This document shows positions 53,661 through 64,000 of a stretch of DNA of 64,000 nt, piece by piece. Location: the NCBI RefSeq assembly GCF_024323335.1, contig NC_066583.1:278020483-278084482 (forward strand), written 5' to 3'. The notes under the pieces were generated by a model that was given only the letters and a program-made list of their open reading frames with translations, was not told the DNA's origin and ran no database searches. Numbering within the stretch: position 1 is the first letter of the stretch; each line of letters starts with the position of its first letter. The stretch comes from Lathyrus oleraceus. Lineage: Eukaryota > Streptophyta > Magnoliopsida > Fabales > Fabaceae. Both the position numbers and the translations under genes were made by a program.

Positions 53661-54380
53661 AATGTGTCCCTCCATCAGTGATCAATACCATAGGTACGCC
53701 GAACCTGACAAAAATATTCTTTTTCAAAAAGTTAGTAACAGCGGAGGCATCATTAGCATTGCAAGCAATTACCTCGACCCATTTGGTAACATAATCCACA
53801 CATACAAGAATATAAAGATAAGAATTTTATTAGGGAAATGGAACCATGAAGTCAATTCTCTAACAATCAAATGGTTCAACCTCAAGCATAATATTCAAAG
53901 GCATCATGTCTCGTCTCGATATGTTACCCATTTTGTTGCACTCGGGACATGTACACACATATAGCTTACAATCGTTAAATAGAGTAGGCCACAAAAACCC
54001 ATTTTTTAGTATTTTGGCAGCAGTTCTCTCATGGCTATGGTGTCCTCCATATGTCGAGCTCTGGCAATGCCAAATAATGGTATCTACTTCTTTACCTGCA
54101 ACACACATGTGAAGCAAACCATCTGGATTTCTTTTAAATTAGTATGGATCATCCCACAAATAAAAAAAAATTATTTATAGAAGTGTATCCTTTGTTGCCA
54201 AGTGTATTGTTCTAGTACCGCATTTGTAACCTTATGATTTGCCATGTCCACAAACCAAGGTCTTTCACTGATTGCCATTAGTTGATCGTCAGGGAATGCC
54301 TTTGTAATGCTTTGCTTATTTTTTGTCACTACAATATTATCTAACTTGGAAAGGTGATCGGCCACAACATTTTCTATCAT
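53661..54380 (-). pseudogene. Integrase remnant of the decayed Athila-like element
   Basis: Pieces in shifting frames: VVADHLSKLDN (end of the RNase H linker), WHCQSSTYGGHHSHERT and CPECNKMGNISRRD (HHCC zinc region), then DYVTKWVEVIA and LITDGGTHF (second catalytic Asp). It is cut immediately after that motif by the LTR junction. Confidence 0.8.
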
Positions 54381-55760
54381 TTCTTATTTTTAATTTTCAT
54401 ATCAAATTGTTATAGCAAAAGCACCCATCGTAGCAATCTTGGTTTTGAGTCAGCTTTATTGAATAGATACTTAAAAGTTGCATGATCTATATAAATAATA
54501 ACCTTTGAACCAATAAAATATGGGAGAAATATTTCCAAAGCAAATAATACTGCTAGCAATTATTTTCTATCGTAGTGTAATTAACCTGATTTTCATTTAA
54601 AACTTTGCTTTAATAGTAAATTGCATGGAAAAATTGTGTGTCGTTGACCAAGAACTTCGCCTACAACATAATCTCTTGTGTCACACATGATTTCAAAAGA
54701 TAGTTCCCAATTGGGTGACACAATAACGGGGGCAATGATCAACTTATTTTTTATGACAGAAAAAGAGTCTAAGAATTCTTTATCAAAGTTAAATTCGTTT
54801 TCTTTGATCAGCAAGTTACGCAGGGGTTTTGCAATTTTTTTAAAGTATTTAATAAATCTCTTTTAAAAACCTACATGACCTGGAAAACTCCAGACTCCTT
54901 TAACATTTACGGGAGGGGAGTTTTTCTGTCACTACAATTTTGGCTTGATCGACTTATATTCCTTTAGCATAGATTTTGTAACCGAGAACAATGCCTCCAG
55001 TTACCATAAAATGATATTTTTCCCAATTCAACACTAAGTTTGTCTCGATACATCTCTTTGGGATATTATTTAATCGATCAAGACAACAGTCAAACAATGT
55101 ATTGAATACAGAAAACCATCCATAAATACCTCTAATGAGTTTCCAATCATATCAGAGAAAACAGAAAGCATGCACCTTTAGAATGTTGTCGGTACATTAC
55201 ATAATCTGAAAGGCATCCTTTGATATGCAAAAACTCCAAATGGTCACATGGATGTTGTTTTCTCCTGATCAACGAGATCTATGTAAATTTGGTTGTACCC
55301 TGAGTGTCCATCCTGAAAACAATAGTAGGCTCATCCTGTTAGTCTTTTGAGCATTTTATCCGTAAATGGTAATGGAAAATGATCCTTACGTGTAGCAAGG
55401 TTTAACCTGTGATAATCAATACACATTCTCCATCCCATAACAGTATGAGTTAAGATTAGTTCATTTTTTTCATTACGTATAACAGTGGTGCCTCCTTTAT
55501 TTAGAACTACATGTACTGGGCTTACCCAAGAACTATCAGAAATAGGATAACTCATACATGCTTCAAGTAATTTAAGGACTTTTTTTTTTACCACTTTTTT
55601 CATTGTTGGATTCAATCGCCAATGAGCTTGCACGACCGACTTGAATTCTTCCTCGAGCATAATTTTATGGATGCAGTGTGCTGGACTAATCCCTTTTAGG
55701 TCTGATACTTTGCATCCCAATGCTTCTTTATTTTCTTTTAGCACTCGTAACAACTTTTCT
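54381..55760 (-). pseudogene. Reverse transcriptase and RNase H remnant
   Basis: Clear RT start at 55753-55331 ([38 protein letters not shown]). Broken fragments then cover the rest of RT. The RNase H piece FEIMCDTRDYVVGEVLGQR is at 54814-54593; here the catalytic CDAS is CDTR. Several stops and shifts. Confidence 0.8.
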
Positions 55761-56520
55761 TCTTCGACTTTTGATAATTTGTTACTGATTATTGTGGGGT
55801 GCCTATTTTCCCGACTTAAAAAGATATATTTTAAATGTTCAAGAAGCTTTTTTAGTTTAGGATCCGTGGGTTTCTCCTCACTAGTGCCTCATAATTCTTC
55901 AAATTTGTTATAATCACGCTCTAGTTGTGTTTCTTGCAATTGTAGCACCAACTCATTTACCTTAACATTATCTTCGTTTTCACCTGTTTTTTCAATAGAC
56001 TGCACTAAAAATTTCTCAATTTCCGAGGACAGACCATCTCCTTCTGAAATAGTGTCTATCAATTCGTCAATTAGATCGATTCGATAGCATTGCAAATCCT
56101 CCTGAGGGTGTTTCATGGCTTCAAATACATTAAATATTACTTGCTCTTTATTAAACTGCATAACAAAATCAGCGGGAAAAAGTTCTTCTCGTAGCAAGGA
56201 AGGGTCTCCCTAACAATAATGGTGTTTCAGCATCTTCTGGCATATCTAAGATGACAAAATCAGCGGGAAAAAGTAAATCATCAACCCTTGCCAACACATC
56301 CTCCAATACTCCATAGGGGTATGTGACTGACCGGTCGGCCAGAGTCAAAGTCATTTTTGTAGGTTTTGGCTCTCCACAATTTAACTTTTTCATCATAGAC
56401 AGTGGCATCAAATTGATGCTCGCCCCTAAGTCACATAATGTTTGTCCAATTTTTAATGAACCTATAGAGCAAGAAATAGTGACTATACATGGGTCTGTTA
56501 GTTTGGGTGATAGTTTGCAT
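55761..56520 (-). pseudogene. Protease remnant
   Basis: Carries the DLGAS active-site type at about 56425-56440, then LADRSVTYPYGVLEDV and [11 protein letters not shown] direct repeat (ACAAAATCAGCGGGAAAAAG at about 56162 and 56252) duplicates the FPADFV codons and disturbs the frame right after the LGRPFLAT motif. Confidence 0.7.
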
Positions 56521-57975
56521 TAAATGATTGTACTACATTCTTCAGCTAAAGCAACACTTTCATCATCCTTAAATTTGTGGTTACCATTTAGAAGCTCTTT
56601 CATGAATTTGGTATAGACGGTCATTTGTTCCAAAGCATCACAAAACGAAATATTTACTTGAAACATTGTGAGCATCTCCGAGAATTTTTTAAACTGTCCC
56701 ACTTCCATCTCTCTTTTTGGCTTTTTCTTAATGAAAGGGTAAGGAGGTTTGATGTAATCAGGTAAGTTGGAAGTTGGTTCATTGATGATTTGGTTTTTTG
56801 TTCTCCTAAAAGGAGAGTCTTTATCAATGAATTTATCAAGTGTCTCTCCTCTCACAATAGTTTCACTTGACACTTCCTCCTCTGTAGCTTTGGTTTTTGG
56901 TTCCTCATTTTTCTCACTGTTTTGTTCCATAATTTTTTTCTTCTTGCTCACACTGGAAACAGAGGGAACTGTGCGGTTTCTCAATTCTATTGCAACAAAA
57001 TTTCCTCTTTCCTTTGCTAGTGATGTGATTTGCTGAGATAGACTCGACATTTGCCCTTCCATTCTTTTCATTGACTCCTCGTGCCTTTTATTCAACAAAT
57101 TATGTAATCTATTGACTTTCAAAAATTCATTTTGTGTTACCAACATCAATTGAGTCAGTTTTTCTTCCAACGAGGCGATCTTGACTTTGCATCCATTTAT
57201 AATGGTCCATGATGTGAATTAAGGATTATATCTTGTACTTCTCCTATAAGTTGTTCTTTAGCACAATCACCTACAAAATGTTCCTCCCCGTAATTCACAC
57301 ACAATAATAATACTACCTCATTTGAAGACTCCTGGGTTTTACTTGGTACATTCAACTTTTTATTAAGTAGTTCTAGATTTTTGAGAAGCTCTCCATAACC
57401 TCCTAACGTCAAGTCACTATGAGATTCTCTCTTTATTTCTGCATATTTAAGACCTTTTATATTTTAAAAGTTGTATTCATTTAAGCTCATTTTCTCGATC
57501 AACTCTTTTACCTGAGGTCCGGTCTATGTTCTGATTATACCCTCAGCGGGTGCATCTAAAAGCATTCGTGTATGTGTTTGTAAACCCTTGACAAAACTCT
57601 ACATTTGTTTCATATTGCTCATATTGTGATTAAGACATCTGCATAACAATAATTTAAACCTCTCCCAAGAATCATAGAGACATTCAGTTTCTTGTTGCTC
57701 GAAGTGTGTAATTTCAGCCTTCCTTTCTGTGAATTGAGTTGTAGTGAATAATCTTTAAAAAAATTGTCTTTCAATTCTCTCAAAGTTCTGATTACACCGC
57801 TTGGAAGGCATAATACCCAATCATTCACATTGAATTGATTATCTCTAAGATCTAAAAGCACAAAGTATTTGATGTTGAAATCTACTAGGGTGGCTCAGAC
57901 AAAACCCATAGAAACTTGTGTTGCATTAGTGGGCCTACAGTAATCCCCCAAAGTTTGTGTTATTGGTTCTGCCAT
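56521..57975 (-). pseudogene. Gag remnant
   Basis: Starts at ATG 57975 with MAEPITQTLGDY, matching [11 protein letters not shown] of the intact Athila polyprotein. The gag core is at 57861-57619 (LRELKDNFFKDYSLQ). A coiled-coil and Pro-rich region, YIKPPYPFIKKKPKREMEVG, is at 57170-56520. An early TGA follows the start by about 25 codons, and other breaks are present. Confidence 0.75.
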
Positions 57976-58130
57976 GGTAGGTTTCTCTATGCCTTAAACC
58001 TGAAATGCACCAACAGAGAACAAATACCAACAGTTGTATTGCAAATAAAAAAAATGAATTAACTACTGTAAAATTAAAATAAAAGGAATTAAAATGTTGC
58101 AAAAGTGTTGCCTTGTTGAAATTATCAATA

Positions 58131-58148
58131 GTCCCCGGCAACGGCGCT
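58131..58148 (-). other. Primer-binding site of the decayed Athila-like element, mutated at its start
   Basis: Minus strand GCGCCGTTGCCGGGGAC matches the tRNA-Asp-type site at 10735-10753. The bases before it read AA instead of TG. Confidence 0.75.
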
Positions 58149-58155
58149 TAAAACT

Positions 58156-59242
58156 TGATGAATTCTCGACAACTGTATCAATAGTTTCATAGTAATAAAA
58201 GGATATTAATTCCACAGGGACTGATATTTAACAAGACAATAGTTGTGCAATTATAAAAACTAACTATTTTGGGGGTGAGTATGAATGTGAGAAAATGAAA
58301 GTAGTTCTGAATTAATAAGAAAACAATCAGGTTTTGTATAGAATCCCTCATTTCTCCATGTTGATGTCTAATACATTGCATGAATGAGAATGTTATTGTA
58401 TTTCCATGGAGAATTAACATAATCATTATACCCAATCCCTTGGTGTATAACTCACTAATTACCATTCAGGGTCTCCTATCCATATTCAACCAGCGTAAGT
58501 GAAATTAGGCGATGTACAAAATGTTAATTCAATTGCAACTGCTAGGGGTCTCCTATCCCTATTCAACCAGCATAAGTACAATAATTGCCCTAGTTCCAAC
58601 ATATAGACTAATGGCCAGTATTCCTTATGTGTCCAAGATCAAATTAAAAGAGTGTCTCACATAAAAATCATTAAGAAAAATAAACAATTGAATAGAAATA
58701 TAACTCCAATTATTCATACAATGACAAATTAAACATATGTCCTAACAGGTTCAAAATAGGTTCATCAAACAAAACCTAACTTAGAGATGTTTAGCTACTC
58801 ATAATGATACAATCAAATACCAATTGATTAGATGAATATTGCATCTCAAAATCCTTGAAGAAATGGCCTCAAATGAGTTCTAATGCTCTCAAAATTTCCC
58901 TTTTGATGTTATTTACCGCCACTTTCAATATCCAAATGCAGAACCCTTGAAAAGATGCCAAAACTCTTTATATCAGTTCAGAATGCGTCAGAATAAGCCC
59001 AGAAAAGGACCTATCACGCGCAAGATAACTTCTTTCGCGCGCGATGCTGACTTTGCATTTCTATCACGCGTGAGATGTTGCGCGTGATTATTTCAGTAGC
59101 TACATTTTTTGCTTCCTTTTTCCATCTGATTTTCACTAAGTCCTTATTTCTTCATATTTAGTCATTTTTGCATCTTGCTTTGGCCTTTCTTAATTTTTTC
59201 TCTTCTTTAACTTGTTTTGATTCGTTTCTTTAAACGAAAACA
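58156..59242 (-). repeat. 5' LTR of the decayed Athila-like element (outer end approximate)
   Basis: The inner end matches the Athila LTR end. The outer end is placed at a CA at 59242, after which sequence resembles another element; no second LTR is available to confirm it. Contains two GGTCTCCTATCC..ATTCAACCAGC repeats (about 58468 and 58548), much as the intact Athila LTR holds its own leader repeats. No gene. Confidence 0.5.
58966..59095 (-). promoter_or_regulatory. LTR promoter of the decayed Athila-like element
   Basis: Minus strand TATAAAG at 58966-58972. Upstream lie repeated CACGCG/CGCGTG elements (about 59014-59095) that can pair with each other. The layout parallels the TGACG palindromes of the intact Athila but with a different motif. 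Function is inferred. Confidence 0.4.
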
Positions 59243-59289
59243 TGCAATGATAGAGTGTCAATAATGCATGAGGTATGTTGCCTGAAGTG

Positions 59290-59760
59290 TTGTCAATGAA
59301 GATTGCGTTTCAGGGTAAGTGTCCAATGGAATAGGTCTTTTGTAAGGTTCCAAGCAAGGTTGGGCTTTTGGGAGGGGCCAAATGAGGTTGGACTTTGTTT
59401 TTTTTAGATATGTCAAGCAAGGTTAGACTCTTAGATTTTGAGGCTCTGAGTGAGGTTGAGCTCTTTGATTGTAAATGTTGGGCGCCAAACAAGATCAAGC
59501 TTTTTGGGTAAATGCCACGTAAGGTTGGGATTTTGAGAGACATCAAGTAGGACTTGGCTTTTGAGAGGTGCCAAGTAAGACTAGGATTTTGAGAGGTGCC
59601 AAGTAAGATTTGGGCTTTTTGTGAGGGCCAGTTAAGATTACACTTTTTGTGAGGGGCCAAGTAAGATTGAGCTTTTTATGAGGGGTCAGGTAAGATTGGA
59701 CATTTTGTGAGGGGCCAAGTAAGATTGGCCTTTTTTACTTTCATGCTTCTTTTTATTAGA
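59290..59760 (-). repeat. Tandem units of about 33-37 bp (GGCCAAGTAAGATTGG type)
   Basis: About a dozen imperfect units of GAGGGGCCAAGTAAGATTGG plus a CTTTTTGT-like run. The frame at 59310-59660 is a translation of them. Confidence 0.8.
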
Positions 59761-59839
59761 ATATGCAAGATAAATGAGATGATATACATGATTAGATGCT
59801 AGAGAAAAGCGTCATGATTAATGCATGCATGATAGTTTA

Positions 59840-60760
59840 TATGCTGACTTGAAGGTTTCAACAATGCCCCAGCGGTGGGTCATGGGTGGTTACAGTTTAG
59901 AGAGGTTGTTCATGTAACAAGGCTATTTGTCAAAAGGTGGTAGGGTGTTGTGCTAGCATGACCTCCCGACACTGATGTCAAACTTGATGGTTGCTGAGGT
60001 ACGGTAGAGTTTGCAACGTGAAAGTATGGAGAATATTTTCCCCTTTGTAGCCTATCTTTCCCCAGTCAACTGAGTCTTTGAAAAGATATGTCACAATATG
60101 AGTTTTTAAAACAGTCTTTCCACAAGATGACTTTGAGATGGCTTGTCCTAATATTTTATTCTCGAAGTATTATGCTCTGATTAATCGATTCTTAGAATGG
60201 TTTACCTTAGATTGATCGATCTTTGACGGGTTGGTTTTACTGCACTCTTAAGGTGGCTTGCCACAGTATGGGACTTGAATAGATTTGTCCTCAACCAACT
60301 GACTCTTGAGATGGCTTTCCCTTGATAAATTATTTCTTGGAGTGGTTTCTTTTGATCGAGCCTTGCAGTGATCTACCCTCGTATTCGACTGACCTTTAGA
60401 GAGACTTGCCCTTGATCAACAATGTCTTTAGGTGATTTTCCCCTGTTGGTAGGATCCTTGAAGGATTTTCCTGAAAAGGAACCTGGATCCCGCCATGTTG
60501 TAATATGATCTCAATATGGACTACCCCAGTATCTGAATCTTGAAAGGCATGCCCTTGATTAATGGGTGTTTGGAGGTATAGCCTAGGTTGAGAAATTCTT
60601 CGAATGATTTCCCATAGTCAATAGGGTCTTCAAATGATCTATCTATGATCATTAGGATTTTCTCTTGGTCGGCAAGATCCCTAGATGATTTGCCCCAAGT
60701 TAAAAGTGTCTCGAAGCAGAGTGCTTCTGATCAGACCATTTTTGAAATTTCCTTGATGCT
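59840..60760 (-). repeat. Degenerate units of about 50 bp related to 38870-39600
   Basis: Repeated phrases such as TTGAGATGGCTTGCCC and GATCGACTCTTGAGA. On the minus strand these resemble GGGGCAAGCTACCTCAAGA in the gag-only element. Confidence 0.55.
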
Positions 60761-62400
60761 AAGTATTAATTTATGAGTAAAACTTTTCCTTTTGAAAGTA
60801 ATTCTAACGCAATTCTAATGCAAGTTTTAGAATCAAAAAATTGTTACAGAAATGATGTGTACAGTGGATGATATTTTGAGTCAATTTAGCAACAATTTTG
60901 TTGAGTATGTTTTCATAGTGAACCTAACTTCAATTACGTCTTTTAAAGGTTGTAATGTGGTTTGGATCATGGTTTATGAAAAAAAAAAGGATATAAGACT
61001 CAAAATTTGATTTAAACCACCCCTACTCCTTTGATGTTCTCCATTTTTAAATTCAATTAACTCAACGGATGCATTCAATCGGCAAGAGAATTTTGGTAGT
61101 TATGATGATGGGGGTAGATATAGTGGTTAAAGCACTTGATGAGATTCTTGAGGTGGTAGTCACCTACTTCTATTTACAAGCTTGTTTCCATTTTTCTTTT
61201 TTTTCTTTTAATACCTATTTTGCATGGACCGATTCTTTTGAATTTGTGGTCCATCGGGATGCCCTAACTTTTGCCTAATTCAACTTTCTTTCACTTAGCG
61301 AGCTTTTTTTTAACAACTCTTGTATGATTTTTATTTTGACTCATAAAGTTTGTGGCTTCCATGTTAGATATTGTGAGTTTGATCTTTTCACTGCTTCCTC
61401 TACGTTAGATGATGTGTGTGACAGAGAGGATGTGCTTGAACCTCTTATCGAAGTGATTAGATGAAACGATTTTCTTGCATTAGAATGCATCATTGAATTA
61501 ATTGAAACCTACCCTACCCTTGGTAAGATTAAGGTTTTTTTTTTAAATATAAAGAACACCCACTTTAAGTTCGAGGGGGTTGACTACAGATTATCTCATT
61601 ATTTCTCTAGTGTTTGTGAAAGGAAATAATGCCTTACATCGTCAGCCATGTCTTACTAATAAAAGCATACATCAGCAATTTCAGGTATTTATTTTACATC
61701 ATCTCCTCTTAAGTTTATTAACAGGCGAAAAGTGAAATGAAAAAGCTTTTGATATTTATGTATATGACGAGTGATGGCATAAGAAGGAGTGAATACGAAA
61801 AAATTGATTCCAAACACATGCATGCTCATTTTATTAAAATTACTAGTCAAAGAGTACAAATTTTAAATACAAACAATACTTCACAAGAAAGAAATTACAA
61901 CTTGAAAAAGCCTAATGATCCTAGGGATGAGCTTCCTTGTTGACCCACTGACTTTAGAAGATACTTCTTGACGTTCTTGCACTTGTCAAAGTAAGGGGTG
62001 ACCGTTCACTGATGGGATCCCTCCTTCGAAAGTTAATTTCTTGTCGTTGATCAGGTATTGGACTTTGGCCTATCTTGAGTTCCTCTATGTCTTCTCGATA
62101 CATGTTTCGAGTTCCTTTGTGAGTATCGGGAAATCAGCTAGCGCGGTTCAGGTTGGAGAAGGGGGAATAAATATGAGCCTTAGTTTTATGATATGCAAAC
62201 GTATGTGCATGTATGAAAATGTATGGGTATGCAAAAAAATATAGTTTTCTAGGTATGCTAAAAGTTTTTTTTATGTAGATGCAATGTATGTAGAATGGGA
62301 TGTTAATAGAACAATCTAACGGAGGGCTCCTACAAAACATCATAGGTTTTTTCTACCCATTCCCATCACAGGGTAAGTTCTAGGGTTTTATTTTGTTGTT
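60761..62400. other. Unclassified stretch inside the Ogre-like element
   Basis: Contains short open frames (61069-61278 plus; 61737-61943 plus) without known domains. Plus-strand segments near 61410-61520 read LEPLIEVIR and ALECIIELIETYPTLG, with stops between them. They might be a decayed captured gene, but nothing is recognised. Confidence 0.3.
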
Positions 62401-62904
62401 TGAGAATAAACCCAAGGTCATAGACCCTAAGTGAAATTTTGTCATGATAGGGCATAATCCTCCCATGATAAAATTTCAACAGGATCTCCCTTAGGGAGAC
62501 TTTGTATAAACAAAGTCTCGTAATCGGGTTCTAGATAAAAGGTTCCCATAGTCATGGACCAATCTAGACTATCAATGTGATGAGGGGCTATCCCTACCAT
62601 GAGGATGAGTCTAGAAGGTCTATTCTGGGTGGGAGTCTTCATATCTCCCATGAGATGTGCATCTCGAAGATTGATATTACGTGACTACCATCTAAGCTTA
62701 TGTTTTTGCTCAAGCTCGGATGTAGAGTTTACTCTCAAACAGAAATAAAACCCACAGATGTTAAGAATGAAAATGTGCAATAATAAATATATAAAATAAA
62801 TAAAATAAAATAAAATAAATAAAATGAGAATAAAGATTAAAAAAACACACAAACTCTAGAACTAAAGGGTGTGGTTGACTCTCTTTAGGAAAAAATATTC
62901 TCAA

Positions 62905-62918
62905 GCAGAGTCGCCAAT
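62905..62918 (-). other. Primer-binding site of the rightmost Ogre-like element
   Basis: Minus strand TTGGCGACTCTGCT, matching the start of the site at 35293, directly before the LTR end. Confidence 0.7.
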
Positions 62919-63660
62919 TGTCGCATCTCAAAAAATATGATCTCATGAGTGTATTACATGCTCGCAGATGACTAACAGAGTTTCCAGCGTTCTTTATTTA
63001 CTCCCAAGGAAAGGGGAAATGGCGCTAAAACTCTAAGGGAAATAAAAGGATAAGATGGTCATCACAACCAAATTAGGATTCGGGAGTCGGTTATTTGAGG
63101 GGAATGTATTAGCACCCCTCACGTCTGTTGTACTCAACGAGAACCTCCTAAAGTTCTAAGGTTGATGATTTGCTAAAGGGTATTTTTTTATACCTTTTAT
63201 CATATTTATATTCACTAAATTATTTATTAAGGTATTTATAAGGGAAAATAAATTATTTAGGAAAAAGATAGAAGTTATTTACAAAAAAAAATTGTTTACA
63301 AAGGGAAAAAAATTAGTTATTAAGCTCGTCAAGATTTCAAAACCCCGTGCCTACGTATTCTCATAGTATAGTGAGAAAGTCATAGCTCTGTGATTCATAA
63401 AAAAAAATGTTTATGGGTTGATTGATTTTAGAGAGTAGTGTTAGGTCGAACTTTAGCGGTTAAATATATGCATGTATGCTCGTACGATGAAGGCTTAGAC
63501 GTTGTTTGTATTTGCATTAAATGAACCAGACTATCCTTTTATGAAAAAGTTATTTTGGATGCACAAGGGCAAAAGTAGTTTGACGAGTGAAAGTTGTTGT
63601 TTTGGATGCACAAGGGCAAAATTATTCGCATTAAATGGACCAGACTATCCTTTTATTTTT
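62919..63660 (-). repeat. LTR end of the rightmost Ogre-like element
   Basis: Minus strand ends GAGATGCGACA at 62919. It contains the conserved core TGTATTAGCACCCCTCACGT (63105 onward) and a TACGTAGGCA motif (about 63350) shared with 35290 and 45977 LTR ends. The outer end is not in view. Direct repeats lie at 63512-63655. Confidence 0.65.
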
Positions 63661-64000
63661 AAGACTTAAATGCAATTTTGGTGCCCCTTCTTCAATTTAT
63701 CTAATCATTTAACCCCCCTTTAAAAAAACCAGGTTTTAAGTCCCTTACTTTGAATTTTTTGGGGATTTTTTTAGTCCTCTGTTCAAATTGGTCTATGTGG
63801 CATGTTTAGCAATGATTTGGCAAATGAAATGTTGATCCAAGCTAGAATAAAAGTGTCACGTCATTTAAAAATATTTCATTGGTTCATTTAATTTTTTCTA
63901 ACTTAAACGATCATCCCAAAAACACATAAGGATTAATTTATTATAACAAAAAGATTGATGTATGATTAATTTTGTTAATCTTCTTCCCACAAACCCACAA
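63661..64000. other. Possible terminal part of a DNA transposon or MITE
   Basis: Reads GACTTAAATGCAATTTTGGT, then CCCCTT, then AGTCCCTTACTTTGAATTTT, phrasing common at the ends of plant terminal-inverted-repeat elements. The partner end is not in the window, so the class is unproven. No coding frame. Confidence 0.25.

Larger units (their letters stand above)
53661..59242 (-). mobile_element. Decayed Athila-like gypsy element, truncated
   Basis: Minus-strand remnants in order from the right: LTR, PBS, gag, protease, RT, RNase H, integrase. The reading frame is broken many times. The left side ends in the integrase at the junction with LTR sequence near 53660, so env-like genes and the 3' LTR are missing. 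The PBS and LTR end match the Athila at 10735-10760. Confidence 0.8.
59243..64000 (-). mobile_element. Ogre-like non-autonomous element, partial (internal region and LTR end)
   Basis: An LTR end (…GAGATGCGACA) at 62919 is followed on the minus strand by a PBS at 62905-62918. Further in, sequence is related to the leader (62560-62600) and repeat-rich 3' region (59290-60760) of the gag-only element at 30942-45977. No gag or pol is recognised. The left side abuts the decayed Athila-like LTR and the right side leaves the window. Confidence 0.65.

Noticed and set aside
1..64000. Host protein-coding genes
   Set aside because: Every long frame belongs to a transposable element; no multi-exon gene, spliced structure or cellular domain was recognised.

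Overview
This window looks like intergenic heterochromatin of a plant with a large genome. I found no ordinary host gene, tRNA, rRNA or CRISPR array. Nearly every base belongs to nested transposable elements. The mix (Athila-type Ty3/gypsy, Ogre/Tat-type gypsy with LTRs over 4 kb, a SIRE/Maximus-type Ty1/copia element, a CACTA transposon) suggests a legume, probably tribe Fabeae (pea, vetch, lentil relatives). The species is an inference, not a reading.

Layout, left to right. (1) 1-12483, minus strand: a young Athila-type element. Its 3' LTR is cut by the window start (1-626) and its 5' LTR is complete (10760-12483). The two LTRs differ at 3 sites over the shared 626 bp. It carries a Gag-Pol polyprotein with one nonsense codon near the integrase C-terminus. 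Downstream are two divergent, colinear copies of the Athila ORF-1/env-like gene (3687-4985 and 1696-2997), the second with one TGA. The second copy has its own upstream block of TGACG palindromes plus a TATA box, like the LTR promoter, and a second polypurine tract follows it. (2) 12484-25364 and 51480-53660: minus-strand Ogre-like LTR sequence in several pieces. It includes a truncated element with a full 5' LTR (19531-24205), PBS, a decayed ORF1 (17246-18771) and a stub of gag. (3) 25365-51479, plus strand: a copia element with LTRs of 1213 and 1214 bp, TSD GTGTT and about 2.6% LTR divergence by eye. Its gag is split by a 2895-bp CACTA element (27676-30570, TSD TGC) and by a 15036-bp gag-only Ogre-like element (30942-45977, TSD CAAAC). 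(4) 53661-59242, minus strand: a decayed Athila-like element with gag, protease, RT, RNase H and part of integrase, truncated inside integrase. (5) 59243-64000, minus strand: the internal part and LTR end of another Ogre-like non-autonomous element.

Chronology from nesting: the decayed Athila-like copy and Ogre-like LTR sequence are oldest. The copia element entered that LTR, the CACTA and gag-only elements entered the copia, and the left Athila entered another Ogre-like LTR very recently. One clear contradiction exists. The gag-only element lies inside the copia, so it must be younger, yet its two LTRs differ far more from each other than the copia LTRs do, and part of them cannot be aligned by eye.

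No element is intact. The best candidates for unusual biology are the Athila with duplicated env-like ORFs and an internal LTR-like promoter, and the gag-only Ogre-like element with mismatched LTRs and long arrays of palindromes and hairpins.
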